A stretch of DNA of 21,935 nucleotides from a virus. Every line of letters starts with the position of its first letter. The stretch's first letter is position 1. Of the stretch, positions 1 through 7,170 are shown piece after piece. Below the pieces are notes generated by a model, which saw only the letters and a program-made list of their open reading frames with translations, did not search any database and was not told the DNA's origin. The DNA lies in IMG/VR virus record IMGVR_UViG_3300009425_002606, positions 1 through 21,935 of that record; one strand, given 5' to 3'. The translations under genes were made by a program, and so were the position numbers.

Positions 1-1041
1 CCGGCGGCGGTAGCAGGAATTCATCCTAATGGAAAATTTTTCGTTGATTATAAATCAATGAGGAAACCTTGCTTTACACAATCAGATGTAGATGAACATT
101 TTGGTGGTGGGCCTTTACATCCAAAAATGTCTGCTCTTTTAGAACATTTGCCTAAATTAAATATACCAGGAAATATATTCCATGGAGATGTTCTTTGGAC
201 AGATAATAAAGATAAAAAAATTAAAACAATTGATAAAGAAAAGTATGTTACTTTTACTCCTAACACTATAACATATGCCGTACCATTAAATACTGAATTA
301 GCTAAAAAAATTATTGCTGCTAAAGTAGGGATTGTTTTTCATACAACATATAAAACATCCGGCGAAGAGGATTTAACTAATCTTAAAGCAGAATTTGGAG
401 CCGATATAAATTTATGGTCTTCTCATAGAGATGTTTGGGCCGTAAATGCAGATTTTACCGATTTAAGTGGATCAGCGACATTTACTCAATCAGATACCAC
501 TAAAGTAACCGGAATGCTTTCTGAATTAGGAAAAGATTTTAATAAAGTTAATGGAAGATTTTTAGATAATATATCAAAAGATAATATTATCAGAACGCAC
601 ATTAAAACATTCATGAACACAAAAGTTAGAGAAGGTGAATTTGTTGATAATTATAAAAAATCAGCAAAAGATTGTGTTAAGTGGATTGAGAATAAAATGC
701 AGAAAGAAGTAGGGAAGTTAAAGTCCGAAAGAGGTAGGCAAAGAAAACAAATGACTGTTGATGGATATATGAAAACTTTAAATGGTTCCATGGATCAAAT
801 AGAGATCATATTTCGATTAATATCATTAATAAATAATATCAAACTTTTTATAGTTGAAAAATTAGAAGAAGTAAAAGGAATAACAAATACTTTTATAAAA
901 ACCCCTTCAGGGTATAGAGTAACTAAACCAGAAGGTTTTGTTGCTATAGATACTTTTGATAATCAAAAAGGTTTAAAATTAGTTAACAGGATGGAATTTA
1001 GTAGAATAAATTTCACCGCAGAAAAGGAGTGGGACCAATGA
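1..1041 (+). CDS. DUF6267-like phage protein, 5' end missing; possible ligase-type nucleotidyltransferase fold
   Basis: The reading frame is open from base 1, so the N-terminus lies outside the window and the ATG at 58 is internal. The 346 visible residues resemble, from memory, the DUF6267 family of T4-like marine phages. Residues below are numbered from base 1. HGDVLWTD (61-68) is followed by a TPNTITYAVP segment near 90. The C-terminus has PEGFVAID (310-317) and KLVNRMEF (from 326). This order recalls motifs III, IV and V of ATP-dependent DNA/RNA ligases. The lysine motif (KxDG) would lie upstream and cannot be seen, so a ligase-type fold is inference and the substrate is unknown. The stop overlaps the next start (ATGA), and the gene appears to head a string that leads to another nucleotidyltransferase at 1822. 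Confidence 0.7.
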   Translation, partial: PAAVAGIHPNGKFFVDYKSMRKPCFTQSDVDEHFGGGPLHPKMSALLEHLPKLNIPGNIFHGDVLWTDNKDKKIKTIDKEKYVTFTPNTITYAVPLNTELAKKIIAAKVGIVFHTTYKTSGEEDLTNLKAEFGADINLWSSHRDVWAVNADFTDLSGSATFTQSDTTKVTGMLSELGKDFNKVNGRFLDNISKDNIIRTHIKTFMNTKVREGEFVDNYKKSAKDCVKWIENKMQKEVGKLKSERGRQRKQMTVDGYMKTLNGSMDQIEIIFRLISLINNIKLFIVEKLEEVKGITNTFIKTPSGYRVTKPEGFVAIDTFDNQKGLKLVNRMEFSRINFTAEKEWDQ

Positions 1042-1301
1042 GACCTATTTTTACAAAAGAAGTCACGTTATTTGAATCTAAGGCTTCTGATAAACTGATT
1101 AATGCGTTACGGGAATGTATTGAGGATGCTCCTGAAAGAAGTAAGAATAAACTTGCGCAAATATATGAAGACTATGCTCATAAGTTTATGAGGCGACCAC
1201 AAAAGTTACCATATATGTTACAAGGATTCTTAGACGCCATTGAAGAAGCCTCCGATGCAAGAATAGAATGGAAGGGTGGCGGAGACAGAGCAGATTGGTA
1301 A
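1038..1301 (+). CDS. small conserved-looking phage protein, 87 aa, function unknown
   Basis: The ATG at 1038 overlaps the preceding stop (ATGA). It has an AAGGAG at 1024-1029 about eight bases upstream, so I prefer it to the in-frame GTG at 1029, which lies inside that ribosome binding site. The product is soluble, mixed-charge and probably alpha-helical, with no membrane segment or signal peptide. It has a run of basic and aromatic residues around FMRRPQKLPYML in its second half. I recognise no domain. The overlap suggests translation coupled to the DUF6267-like gene. Confidence 0.6.
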   Translation: MRPIFTKEVTLFESKASDKLINALRECIEDAPERSKNKLAQIYEDYAHKFMRRPQKLPYMLQGFLDAIEEASDARIEWKGGGDRADW

Positions 1302-1314
1302 TAGAAAGACATCT

Positions 1315-1629
1315 ATGAAAGACTTATGGAAAAGATTTACTGCTTGGCTTAGCGGTTGGCCGAAGCGCAGCAAGTATGGAAGAGATGACCACGAGCAAGA
1401 TTTTCTGTTTGCAGAGGAAGAAAATAAGATCATTGAACGGCACCTTTTAGACAGCCTAAAGAGAGAAAAAGAATACGAAAAAAAAGAGAAGAAAAATCAA
1501 AAGACAAAACCATTAAAATTAATGAACAAACGTGAATTGGAAGAATACGGAAGAACAATCGGCATCGAATTAGATAGACGACATACCAAGGAACGGCTAA
1601 TTACAATAATAGGAGAACATAGTGGCTAA
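1315..1629 (+). CDS. small phage protein with SAP/HeH-like C-terminal helix pair, 104 aa
   Basis: I choose the ATG at 1315, preceded by an AGAAAG-like site, over an in-frame GTG at 1276 that would overlap the upstream gene by 26 bases and has no properly spaced binding site. The N-terminus (MKDLWKRFTAWLSGW) is amphipathic and basic. The middle is a highly charged Glu/Lys-rich helix, likely a coiled coil. The last 35 residues (NKRELEEYGRTIGIELDRR...) resemble a SAP/HeH or Rho-N-like helix-extended-loop-helix, a fold often used for nucleic acid contact. This is similarity by eye only. The gene overlaps the next by eight bases. Confidence 0.55.
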   Translation: MKDLWKRFTAWLSGWPKRSKYGRDDHEQDFLFAEEENKIIERHLLDSLKREKEYEKKEKKNQKTKPLKLMNKRELEEYGRTIGIELDRRHTKERLITIIGEHSG

Positions 1630-1825
1630 AAAACAAAATTATTTCGGAGACGGGCCTTTTGGAAATAATGAATTTGATGATCTAGCAAATTCTGTAAAAA
1701 GAATTGTAGATAAAAAAGAAAAAGGCTTTAAATGGAGCAAGGAACAAATTCGCGATATGTCGGAACAAACCGCAAACAAATCTGTTCAAGATGCCTATGT
1801 GTCAATGGTTAAAGAGGATAAATGA
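1622..1825 (+). CDS. small acidic/basic phage protein, 67 aa, GTG start
   Basis: The start is GTG at 1622, supported by AGGAG at 1611-1615 six bases upstream. No ATG is available near the beginning of the frame. The product is hydrophilic, with a Gly/Asn-rich beginning (YFGDGPFGNNEF) followed by a charged helical stretch. No motif is recognised. Both ends overlap neighbours (eight bases upstream, ATGA downstream), so it is probably translated as part of the same polycistronic message. Confidence 0.6.
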   Translation: MAKKQNYFGDGPFGNNEFDDLANSVKRIVDKKEKGFKWSKEQIRDMSEQTANKSVQDAYVSMVKEDK

Positions 1826-3219
1826 CATCATTTATCGAATTACGTGAAGGAACACTAAAAACTGCTGTATTTACATTCGGCCGGTTTAATCCACCCACAA
1901 CCGGGCATGAGATTTTAGTTAATAAAATTATAACAGTGGCTTCTAGAAGTCGGGCAGATGCATTTGTTTTTTTAAGTTCCTCACAAGATTCGAAAAAAAA
2001 TCCATTAGATTATAAAGATAAAGTCAAATGGATGAAGAAAATGTTTAAGCCAAGAGGCCAAAAACTTTTTAAATATTCCAGGGAGCAACCCGAAGATGTT
2101 ATGAAAGTTGCTTCTTTATTGCACGATAAAGGATATGAACAAATCATTATGGTTGTTGGTAGCGACAGAATAAATGATTTTAAAAAACTCTTATCTCAAT
2201 ATAATGGCGTTAAAGATAAGCCGCATGGATTTTATGATTTTAAAAAAATAGAAATAGAAAGCGCAGGAGAAAGAGATCCTGACGCGGATGATGCGACAGG
2301 TATGTCTGCATCTAAGTTAAGGTCCCTCGCCATAGACAGCGATTTCGAGACGTTTAAAACCGGTTTACCGGATACTTTAAGTGAAAAAGACAAAAGAATT
2401 CTATATCAATTATTAAGAAAACAAATGAAGCTAAGTGTAATGGAAAAACAAATAAAAGAAAAATTCAATACTTCGGAAGTGCTTAACACGAGCATAAAGC
2501 GCCCGCAGCCGGTTGCTCCGATGCCCAAAGGAAATACCCCGAAACAACAAAAAAAGAGTGCTGCTTCTTTTATTGCCAAAACCTTACCAAAAGAAAAGAA
2601 AGTTCCAGCAATACCTGGAGTAGATGATGTAGATGAAGTAAAAGAAGGTTTATGGATAGAAAAAGTTGAATTTGAAGGCGAAACATATCATGTAGATAAG
2701 AAAGCCGCTGTAATATTTAATTACATAAAATCCTTACCATATAATACTCAAGAAATATCTTATATTAGAGGATGTTTAAAAGAATGCCAAGGTTTTTTTG
2801 ATAATTTTACATTAATAACGGAAAAAATAAAACTTTGGGAACTTTCAAAATTAAGAGGACTTATTAAAAAGACATCTGATTATATAACTGTATTAGATGA
2901 AGGATCCGGAATGATTGATTTTAATAAGGCAGATTTTTCATATTTACATGAAATGGTAGATACTCTTCCCGTAGATGAAGTTAACTTACAAGATCCAATT
3001 AGTAATAAATTACAAAAAATTCTTGGCTTAAGAGAATGGAATAAGAATCGGGCAGGAGAAGGCCAACAGTTAGAATTAGGAACAGATAAATATAGACAAT
3101 ATGTTGTGGCTTTGACTCCCGAAGAGGAGTTTAAAACCGAACAAGATAAAAAAAGATTAATGCAAACCGAAAGATATAATAAAATTCTTTCCAAAATAAT
3201 TGCTAGTAGGAGCAAATGA
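1822..3219 (+). CDS. HxGH-superfamily nucleotidyltransferase (NMNAT/cytidylyltransferase-like) with long C-terminal extension
   Basis: The 465-residue protein has an N-terminal nucleotidyltransferase domain of about 200 residues. It shows GRFNPPTTGH (20-29), the nucleotide-binding TxGH/HxGH motif, and GMSASKLR (160-167), matching the ISSTxxR-type second motif. Family members join a nucleotide to a phosphorylated small molecule, for example NMN to NAD+, with release of pyrophosphate. A low-complexity Pro/Lys linker (about 225-260) leads to a C-terminal region of about 200 residues that I do not recognise. It may bind a partner or the virion. The ATG overlaps the preceding stop (ATGA) and has AAAGAGG upstream. 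NMNAT-like is the best guess; the true substrate is unknown. It follows the ligase-like gene at 1-1041. Confidence 0.75.
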   Translation: MTSFIELREGTLKTAVFTFGRFNPPTTGHEILVNKIITVASRSRADAFVFLSSSQDSKKNPLDYKDKVKWMKKMFKPRGQKLFKYSREQPEDVMKVASLLHDKGYEQIIMVVGSDRINDFKKLLSQYNGVKDKPHGFYDFKKIEIESAGERDPDADDATGMSASKLRSLAIDSDFETFKTGLPDTLSEKDKRILYQLLRKQMKLSVMEKQIKEKFNTSEVLNTSIKRPQPVAPMPKGNTPKQQKKSAASFIAKTLPKEKKVPAIPGVDDVDEVKEGLWIEKVEFEGETYHVDKKAAVIFNYIKSLPYNTQEISYIRGCLKECQGFFDNFTLITEKIKLWELSKLRGLIKKTSDYITVLDEGSGMIDFNKADFSYLHEMVDTLPVDEVNLQDPISNKLQKILGLREWNKNRAGEGQQLELGTDKYRQYVVALTPEEEFKTEQDKKRLMQTERYNKILSKIIASRSK

Positions 3220-5564
3220 TGGACTGGTCAAAATATTATCCCGCGAATTACAGCGCGATAACCGCAGCAGATGTTAAAATGATTAGGGAATTGAAGGACG
3301 CTCCTGTTGAAGAAGATAACACTAATGATGTATCTGATGACGGCAAGGAAATGGATAAAGTCCAACCTAAGGCGCTAAAGAAAAAATTTGGTAATCGCAA
3401 GGATAAAGATATCGACAACGATGGGGACACAGACGATTCTGATGAAGTTATTCATGCTAAAAGAAAAGCTATTGGTAAAGCCATTGATAAACAAGATGAA
3501 GCAATAGATCCAGCTATCGCCCAAGCAAAAGCAAGAGAAGCCGCACACAAAAAAAATCTTCAACATCAGCAAGGTGGAATAAGGAAAGTCAACGTCACTA
3601 CTAACATCCCTGCACACGATGCAGCTCAAGCCCGAAAGGAAAGAGAAGGAGGAGTGAGGAGTGTGAGAGAAGTTGATTCATCCGGCATAGATATGTATGA
3701 TAATAAAAGAAAAGAAGCAGAAAGAGCTAAGAAGGCTAGAGAAACTCCTTCTTCTCCGGAAACTAAAAGAAAGCTTAAAATTGTAAGAGCTGGAGGAACT
3801 GTTGATGAAAAGCAATTAGATCAGAAAAAAGGCAAGAATAAAAAAGATTACAGGGATGATAATTTAAAGAAGACGATAAAAGGAATAGATGAGCCTGATT
3901 TTTCTAAAAACCAAGATACAGTAACAAATATGGAATGGGCTAAAAAGGTAATTAATGATTATCTTAATATCGAAGAACATTGCGGGTGGTGTGATCAAGG
4001 AACACAAACCGAATCAAAAGAACTTCCTACATCAAAAGGAATAGCTCAACAAATTAAAGAATTAGCCAAAGCTGTTAGAGGAAAAGATAGACTTTCAATC
4101 GAAGGGGCCGCTTCGCTAGTATCTAAAAAAGATTATGCTAAATTAGCACCCTATCTAGATAAGATGTCAGAAGATGCTCGACAAAGTGTTTTGATGGTTC
4201 TAATGACCGATCAAAAAGTAGCTAATTCAGTTATGAAAAAAATGAAAACAGAGCAATATGATGAATGTTTCATACCTTCTCACAAATTTATTCTTGAAGG
4301 AATGTATAAAAAATATCATGAATTAACATGGGGAGAAATTGGTGAGAGGTTAATTAAAAATACTGAACGCAGATTAGTTTCTCTTGCTTATGCTACTAAA
4401 ATGGGAACAATTGATGCTCCTTCACCCGAAGTTCAAAAATTAGCAGATGAATGTGAATTAGAAGATTTAGAAAAAGCTTGCGGTCAAATGATTACGGATG
4501 ATTCAGATATAACTGAAGTTACTCAGATGACTCAATCACAGAAGCAGTCGATGCAGCTAAAGAAAGATCTTAATAAGAAGAGACTAGCTCAAACTAATGC
4601 CGCTAGCGCAACTCAAGCTAGTTCGGATCAAACCCGAACTAACACGGCAACTAATGCAGACAAAGATCAGCAAAAAAGAATGGACGCGGAAGCTAAAGCA
4701 AGAGCCCAAAAGAAAGCAGCTCAGGCAAGGTTATCAGATGATCCTACCATGAAAAAGGACGTCCAGACCAGTACTAAGGGGAAAGTATTAGGTGCAATTG
4801 GCACGGCATTAATTGGCAGCAACGAACCAGAAGGCCAACAAATCGAAGATCAAAAACTTGACGCCAGACGTAGAATTTTTAAAGAAAAAATTAAAAAATT
4901 GGCCTATGAAAAAGCTAAAGAAATTTTAGGTAAGAGACTATCTGTAGAACCGATAATAACTAGAGAAACTAATAAGAATGATAAGTCTGATGACGGTGAA
5001 GGGTTGGATGCGGTTCAACCAGATGCTGTAAAAAAGAAATTTAAGGATCGCAAAGACAAAGATATTGATAATGATGGTGATAAAGATGATTCTGATAAAT
5101 TTATACACAAAAAAAGAAAAGCAATTTCCAAATCAGTGAAAGCTGAAGTAGAAGATTCTGCCAAAGTAAAAGAAGGTGGTAATATTGATAACAAAATAAA
5201 AATGGATCCAGAGGACAAGATGAAAGAAAGTACAGGAGTAGCCTTTGTTCGAAAATTTAAGAACAAAATGAACGAGGTAAATAAAGAAGAAGGTAATTCG
5301 TTACAAGATCAAATTTTAGAGTTGTTCCGAAGTTCTTTTGCCAGCACAGACGGCGAACCAGTTGGTGCCGAATTTGCTGTTTCAGATGAACCTGCTTCTG
5401 CCTCAACCATTGCCAGAACATTAAGGTGCAGCCCAACAGAAGTACAAAAACTCTTAGATGATATGGTTGATGCCGGACAAATTTCTAGAGTAGGTGATGC
5501 TTATTCATACGCTTCACCCAGACCAGCAGAGCCTAAGGGAACTAAGGATTATTCGGCCGCATAA
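3219..5564 (+). CDS. large phage protein with two dockerin/EF-hand-like acidic repeats and C-terminal winged-helix-like segment
   Basis: There are two tandem ATGs. The second, at 3219, lies six bases after AGGAG (3208-3212), while the first at 3216 would leave only three, so I chose 3219 (781 aa). The protein is highly charged and Lys/Asp/Glu-rich, with long stretches of predicted disorder. A segment of about 50 residues ending in KDKDIDNDGDxDDSD plus a basic RKAI tail occurs twice, near residues 41-91 and 592-641 counted from 3216. The DxDxDGDxD spacing suggests calcium-binding loops. A CGWC pair occurs in the middle. The last 85 residues look like a winged helix (STIARTLRCSPTEVQKLLDD then ISRVGDAYSY). 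Such proteins are, from memory, common in the structural region of marine T4-like phages. Function is unknown; virion component or scaffold is a guess. Confidence 0.65.
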   Translation: MDWSKYYPANYSAITAADVKMIRELKDAPVEEDNTNDVSDDGKEMDKVQPKALKKKFGNRKDKDIDNDGDTDDSDEVIHAKRKAIGKAIDKQDEAIDPAIAQAKAREAAHKKNLQHQQGGIRKVNVTTNIPAHDAAQARKEREGGVRSVREVDSSGIDMYDNKRKEAERAKKARETPSSPETKRKLKIVRAGGTVDEKQLDQKKGKNKKDYRDDNLKKTIKGIDEPDFSKNQDTVTNMEWAKKVINDYLNIEEHCGWCDQGTQTESKELPTSKGIAQQIKELAKAVRGKDRLSIEGAASLVSKKDYAKLAPYLDKMSEDARQSVLMVLMTDQKVANSVMKKMKTEQYDECFIPSHKFILEGMYKKYHELTWGEIGERLIKNTERRLVSLAYATKMGTIDAPSPEVQKLADECELEDLEKACGQMITDDSDITEVTQMTQSQKQSMQLKKDLNKKRLAQTNAASATQASSDQTRTNTATNADKDQQKRMDAEAKARAQKKAAQARLSDDPTMKKDVQTSTKGKVLGAIGTALIGSNEPEGQQIEDQKLDARRRIFKEKIKKLAYEKAKEILGKRLSVEPIITRETNKNDKSDDGEGLDAVQPDAVKKKFKDRKDKDIDNDGDKDDSDKFIHKKRKAISKSVKAEVEDSAKVKEGGNIDNKIKMDPEDKMKESTGVAFVRKFKNKMNEVNKEEGNSLQDQILELFRSSFASTDGEPVGAEFAVSDEPASASTIARTLRCSPTEVQKLLDDMVDAGQISRVGDAYSYASPRPAEPKGTKDYSAA
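3336..3488 (+). repeat. coding repeat, copy 1 (acidic dockerin/EF-hand-like unit)
   Basis: This encodes about 50 residues: DDGKEMDKVQPKALKKKF, then NRKDKDIDNDGDTDDSD and a basic IHAKRKAIGKAI tail. It matches the second copy at 4989-5141 in about two thirds of positions by eye. The DNA copies differ at many third positions, so this is an old protein-level duplication. Confidence 0.8.
4989..5141 (+). repeat. coding repeat, copy 2 (acidic dockerin/EF-hand-like unit)
   Basis: This is the second copy of the unit at 3336-3488, inside the same gene about 550 residues later. It has DDGEGLDAVQPDAVKKKF, then DRKDKDIDNDGDKDDSD and IHKKRKAISKS. The aspartate spacing DxDxDGDxDxSD is identical in both copies, which argues for conserved metal-loop geometry. 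Confidence 0.8.
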
Positions 5565-5573
5565 CAAACATAT

Positions 5574-6317
5574 ATGTTTATAGTGATTGGAAACGGTGAG
5601 AGTCGGAAAGACTTTGACCTTAATTTATTATTGGATCATACAACATATGGATGTAATGCGATGTATAGAGATTGGACACCAACCAATCTTATATGCATTG
5701 ATAATAAAATGTTACATGAATTGGTAGAATCTCAATATCCTAAATCAAATCAATGTTGGTTTAGGAACTTTCAGTTACTGGATCCTGATATGTATCCGGT
5801 TTTTCGGTCAACGTTAAAGTCCGGAATAAAAGTAATAGAGAATAAAAAAACAGATTATAAATTCGCGCATTACGGGCAAGAAATTAGTAGAGTTTTTCAT
5901 GATGATACCCATACAATGGATTTACAAGAAAACCCATGCTATTGGTTCACATGGATCACCGAAGACGATAAGATAAATGTAGTTGATGATTATAAACATA
6001 TACCTTTGTTAGATTCAGGACCTCTTGCAACCTGGTTATGTTGTGAGAATGAAAATCCCGACAAGGTTTATTTAATGGGTTTTGATTTTAACATAAATAA
6101 TGGAAAAGTAAACAATATATATAAAGACACAGATTGCTATGCCCCTAGTTATGCATTACCGGTGAAAGCGGCAGGGTGGATTCAGAATTTTGAAGTAATG
6201 TTTACAGATTATTTTCCTGAAGTTGAATTTATACATGTTCAGGAAGAAAATTGTTTTAATAAAGAGATTTCTAATATAGATAATATTTCTATACGCGAAT
6301 TTAAAAAGTTGTTATAA
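5574..6317 (+). CDS. sialyltransferase-like (GT42/DUF115-type) Rossmann-fold protein
   Basis: The 247-residue protein begins MFIVIGNGESRKDFDLNLL, a nucleotide-sugar-binding-type GNGxS loop, followed by YGCNAMYRDW. Near residue 147 it has DSGPLATWLCC, then DKVYLMGFDFN. This layout (small-residue loop, helix, hydrophobic strand ending in GxDF) recalls Campylobacter CST-type sialyltransferases (GT42) and the DUF115/MptE-like group. No clear ribosome binding site precedes the ATG. The gene lies between virion-type genes rather than in the sugar cassette 10 kb downstream. A role in glycosylating the particle or the host surface is inference; the fold similarity is by eye. Its stop codon lies inside a T4-type late promoter element. 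Confidence 0.6.
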   Translation: MFIVIGNGESRKDFDLNLLLDHTTYGCNAMYRDWTPTNLICIDNKMLHELVESQYPKSNQCWFRNFQLLDPDMYPVFRSTLKSGIKVIENKKTDYKFAHYGQEISRVFHDDTHTMDLQENPCYWFTWITEDDKINVVDDYKHIPLLDSGPLATWLCCENENPDKVYLMGFDFNINNGKVNNIYKDTDCYAPSYALPVKAAGWIQNFEVMFTDYFPEVEFIHVQEENCFNKEISNIDNISIREFKKLL

Positions 6318-6320
6318 ATA
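6313..6320 (+). promoter_or_regulatory. T4-type late promoter element
   Basis: TATAAATA matches the T4 late promoter consensus exactly. It lies 23 bases before the start of the 6344 gene, leaving room for a short leader with the AAGGAG binding site at 6333-6338. It overlaps the stop codon of the upstream gene. Use would require a gp55-like sigma factor and gp33, neither identified in this window. Confidence 0.65.
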
Positions 6321-6343
6321 TTTTAAACAAACAAGGAGACATA

Positions 6344-6913
6344 ATGCCTTTATGGGGAAAAGCTGCTGCCGGAACACAGGCGCAAAAACCAAAATTTATA
6401 GGTACCACAGAAGGTGCAGTATATAACAAGCAGGGTGTCTATGCAACTAACGAAGGGTGGGCTATCAATACTAAAGCAAGTAAAAATGCTTCAGCATCTC
6501 CCGAAATTCTAGTTGCTATGGGCGGTCTTGGTACAACACTTGCAGCACCATCTATTACATCAATGAGATTTACTGCCGCGGCAATCACCGGCGGATCTCG
6601 AACAGTATCCGTTCAGGTTACTTATGATGAAAGAGTTACAGTTACTGGATCACCTACAGTTTCCATTGCTAATGGTAACCAAGGATCTGGATCAGGTCGA
6701 GGACCACACGTTTGTGTTTATGCTTCAGGTTCCGGAACGAATAGACTTACATTCACCAAAGCATCTGAAACAGTTGCAACAAGTGATGTTCTTACATTAG
6801 GTGGAGCTAACATTTTACTTGCTGGTGGAACAGTTAAAGATACAACCGATGCAACAACAGCCGCATTGTTGGTTCTTACAGGTATGACAGCAGTTACATT
6901 AACCGTAACTTAA
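6344..6913 (+). CDS. probable virion protein with adhesin-like Ig-fold domain
   Basis: The 189-residue product starts MPLWGKAAAG, like the N-termini of structural proteins I remember from marine T4-like phages (MPLWG/MSLWG). An N-terminal region of about 60 residues has an AVYNKQGVYATNEGW segment. A Ser/Thr/Gly-rich beta domain follows (about 70-189) with VTYDERVTVTGSPTVSIANG, YASGSGTNRLTF and a GGTVKDTTD end. That is the pattern of Ig-like repeats found in large bacterial surface adhesins (SwmB-type). There is no signal peptide. A strong AAGGAG site lies five bases upstream, with a perfect late promoter before it. Head decoration or fibre attachment is the likely role, inferred from context. 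Confidence 0.65.
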   Translation: MPLWGKAAAGTQAQKPKFIGTTEGAVYNKQGVYATNEGWAINTKASKNASASPEILVAMGGLGTTLAAPSITSMRFTAAAITGGSRTVSVQVTYDERVTVTGSPTVSIANGNQGSGSGRGPHVCVYASGSGTNRLTFTKASETVATSDVLTLGGANILLAGGTVKDTTDATTAALLVLTGMTAVTLTVT

Positions 6914-6927
6914 TTTAATATAATATA

Positions 6928-7170
6928 ATGGAATACATTGAAAATATAAATGTTCGCACAATTATTGAAAAACGTGGACAACATGTAGCCGCGAAAGTTG
7001 AACTAGAAAGTAGACTTTCGCGACAACTTCAAGAAATTGAGCAAATAAAAGCTAATATACAGGCCTATGCAGGTGCAGTTAGTGCCTGTGATGATATTTT
7101 AACGACAGCTGAATCTGTAGACGTTGAAGTACCCGAACTGCAAGAACTTGAAACAGAATCGAAGAAATAA
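6928..7170 (+). CDS. small coiled-coil protein, 80 aa, of the tail/fibre region
   Basis: The product is almost entirely helical, with heptad-like spacing around LESRLSRQLQEIEQIKANIQ, then AYAGAVSACDDIL and an acidic C-terminal tail. It resembles the protein at 8879 in size and layout (coiled coil, then a GA-hydrophobic motif, then a polar tail), so the two may be distant paralogues. No good ribosome binding site precedes the ATG. The stop abuts the next start without a gap. Small helical proteins of this kind may act as fibre chaperones or minor virion parts; that is a guess. Confidence 0.6.
   Translation: MEYIENINVRTIIEKRGQHVAAKVELESRLSRQLQEIEQIKANIQAYAGAVSACDDILTTAESVDVEVPELQELETESKK

Noticed and set aside
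3085-3092. GATAAATA as a late promoter
   Set aside because: It lies inside the nucleotidyltransferase gene with no gene start nearby. AATAAATA at 11615-11622 inside the primase is dismissed for the same reason.
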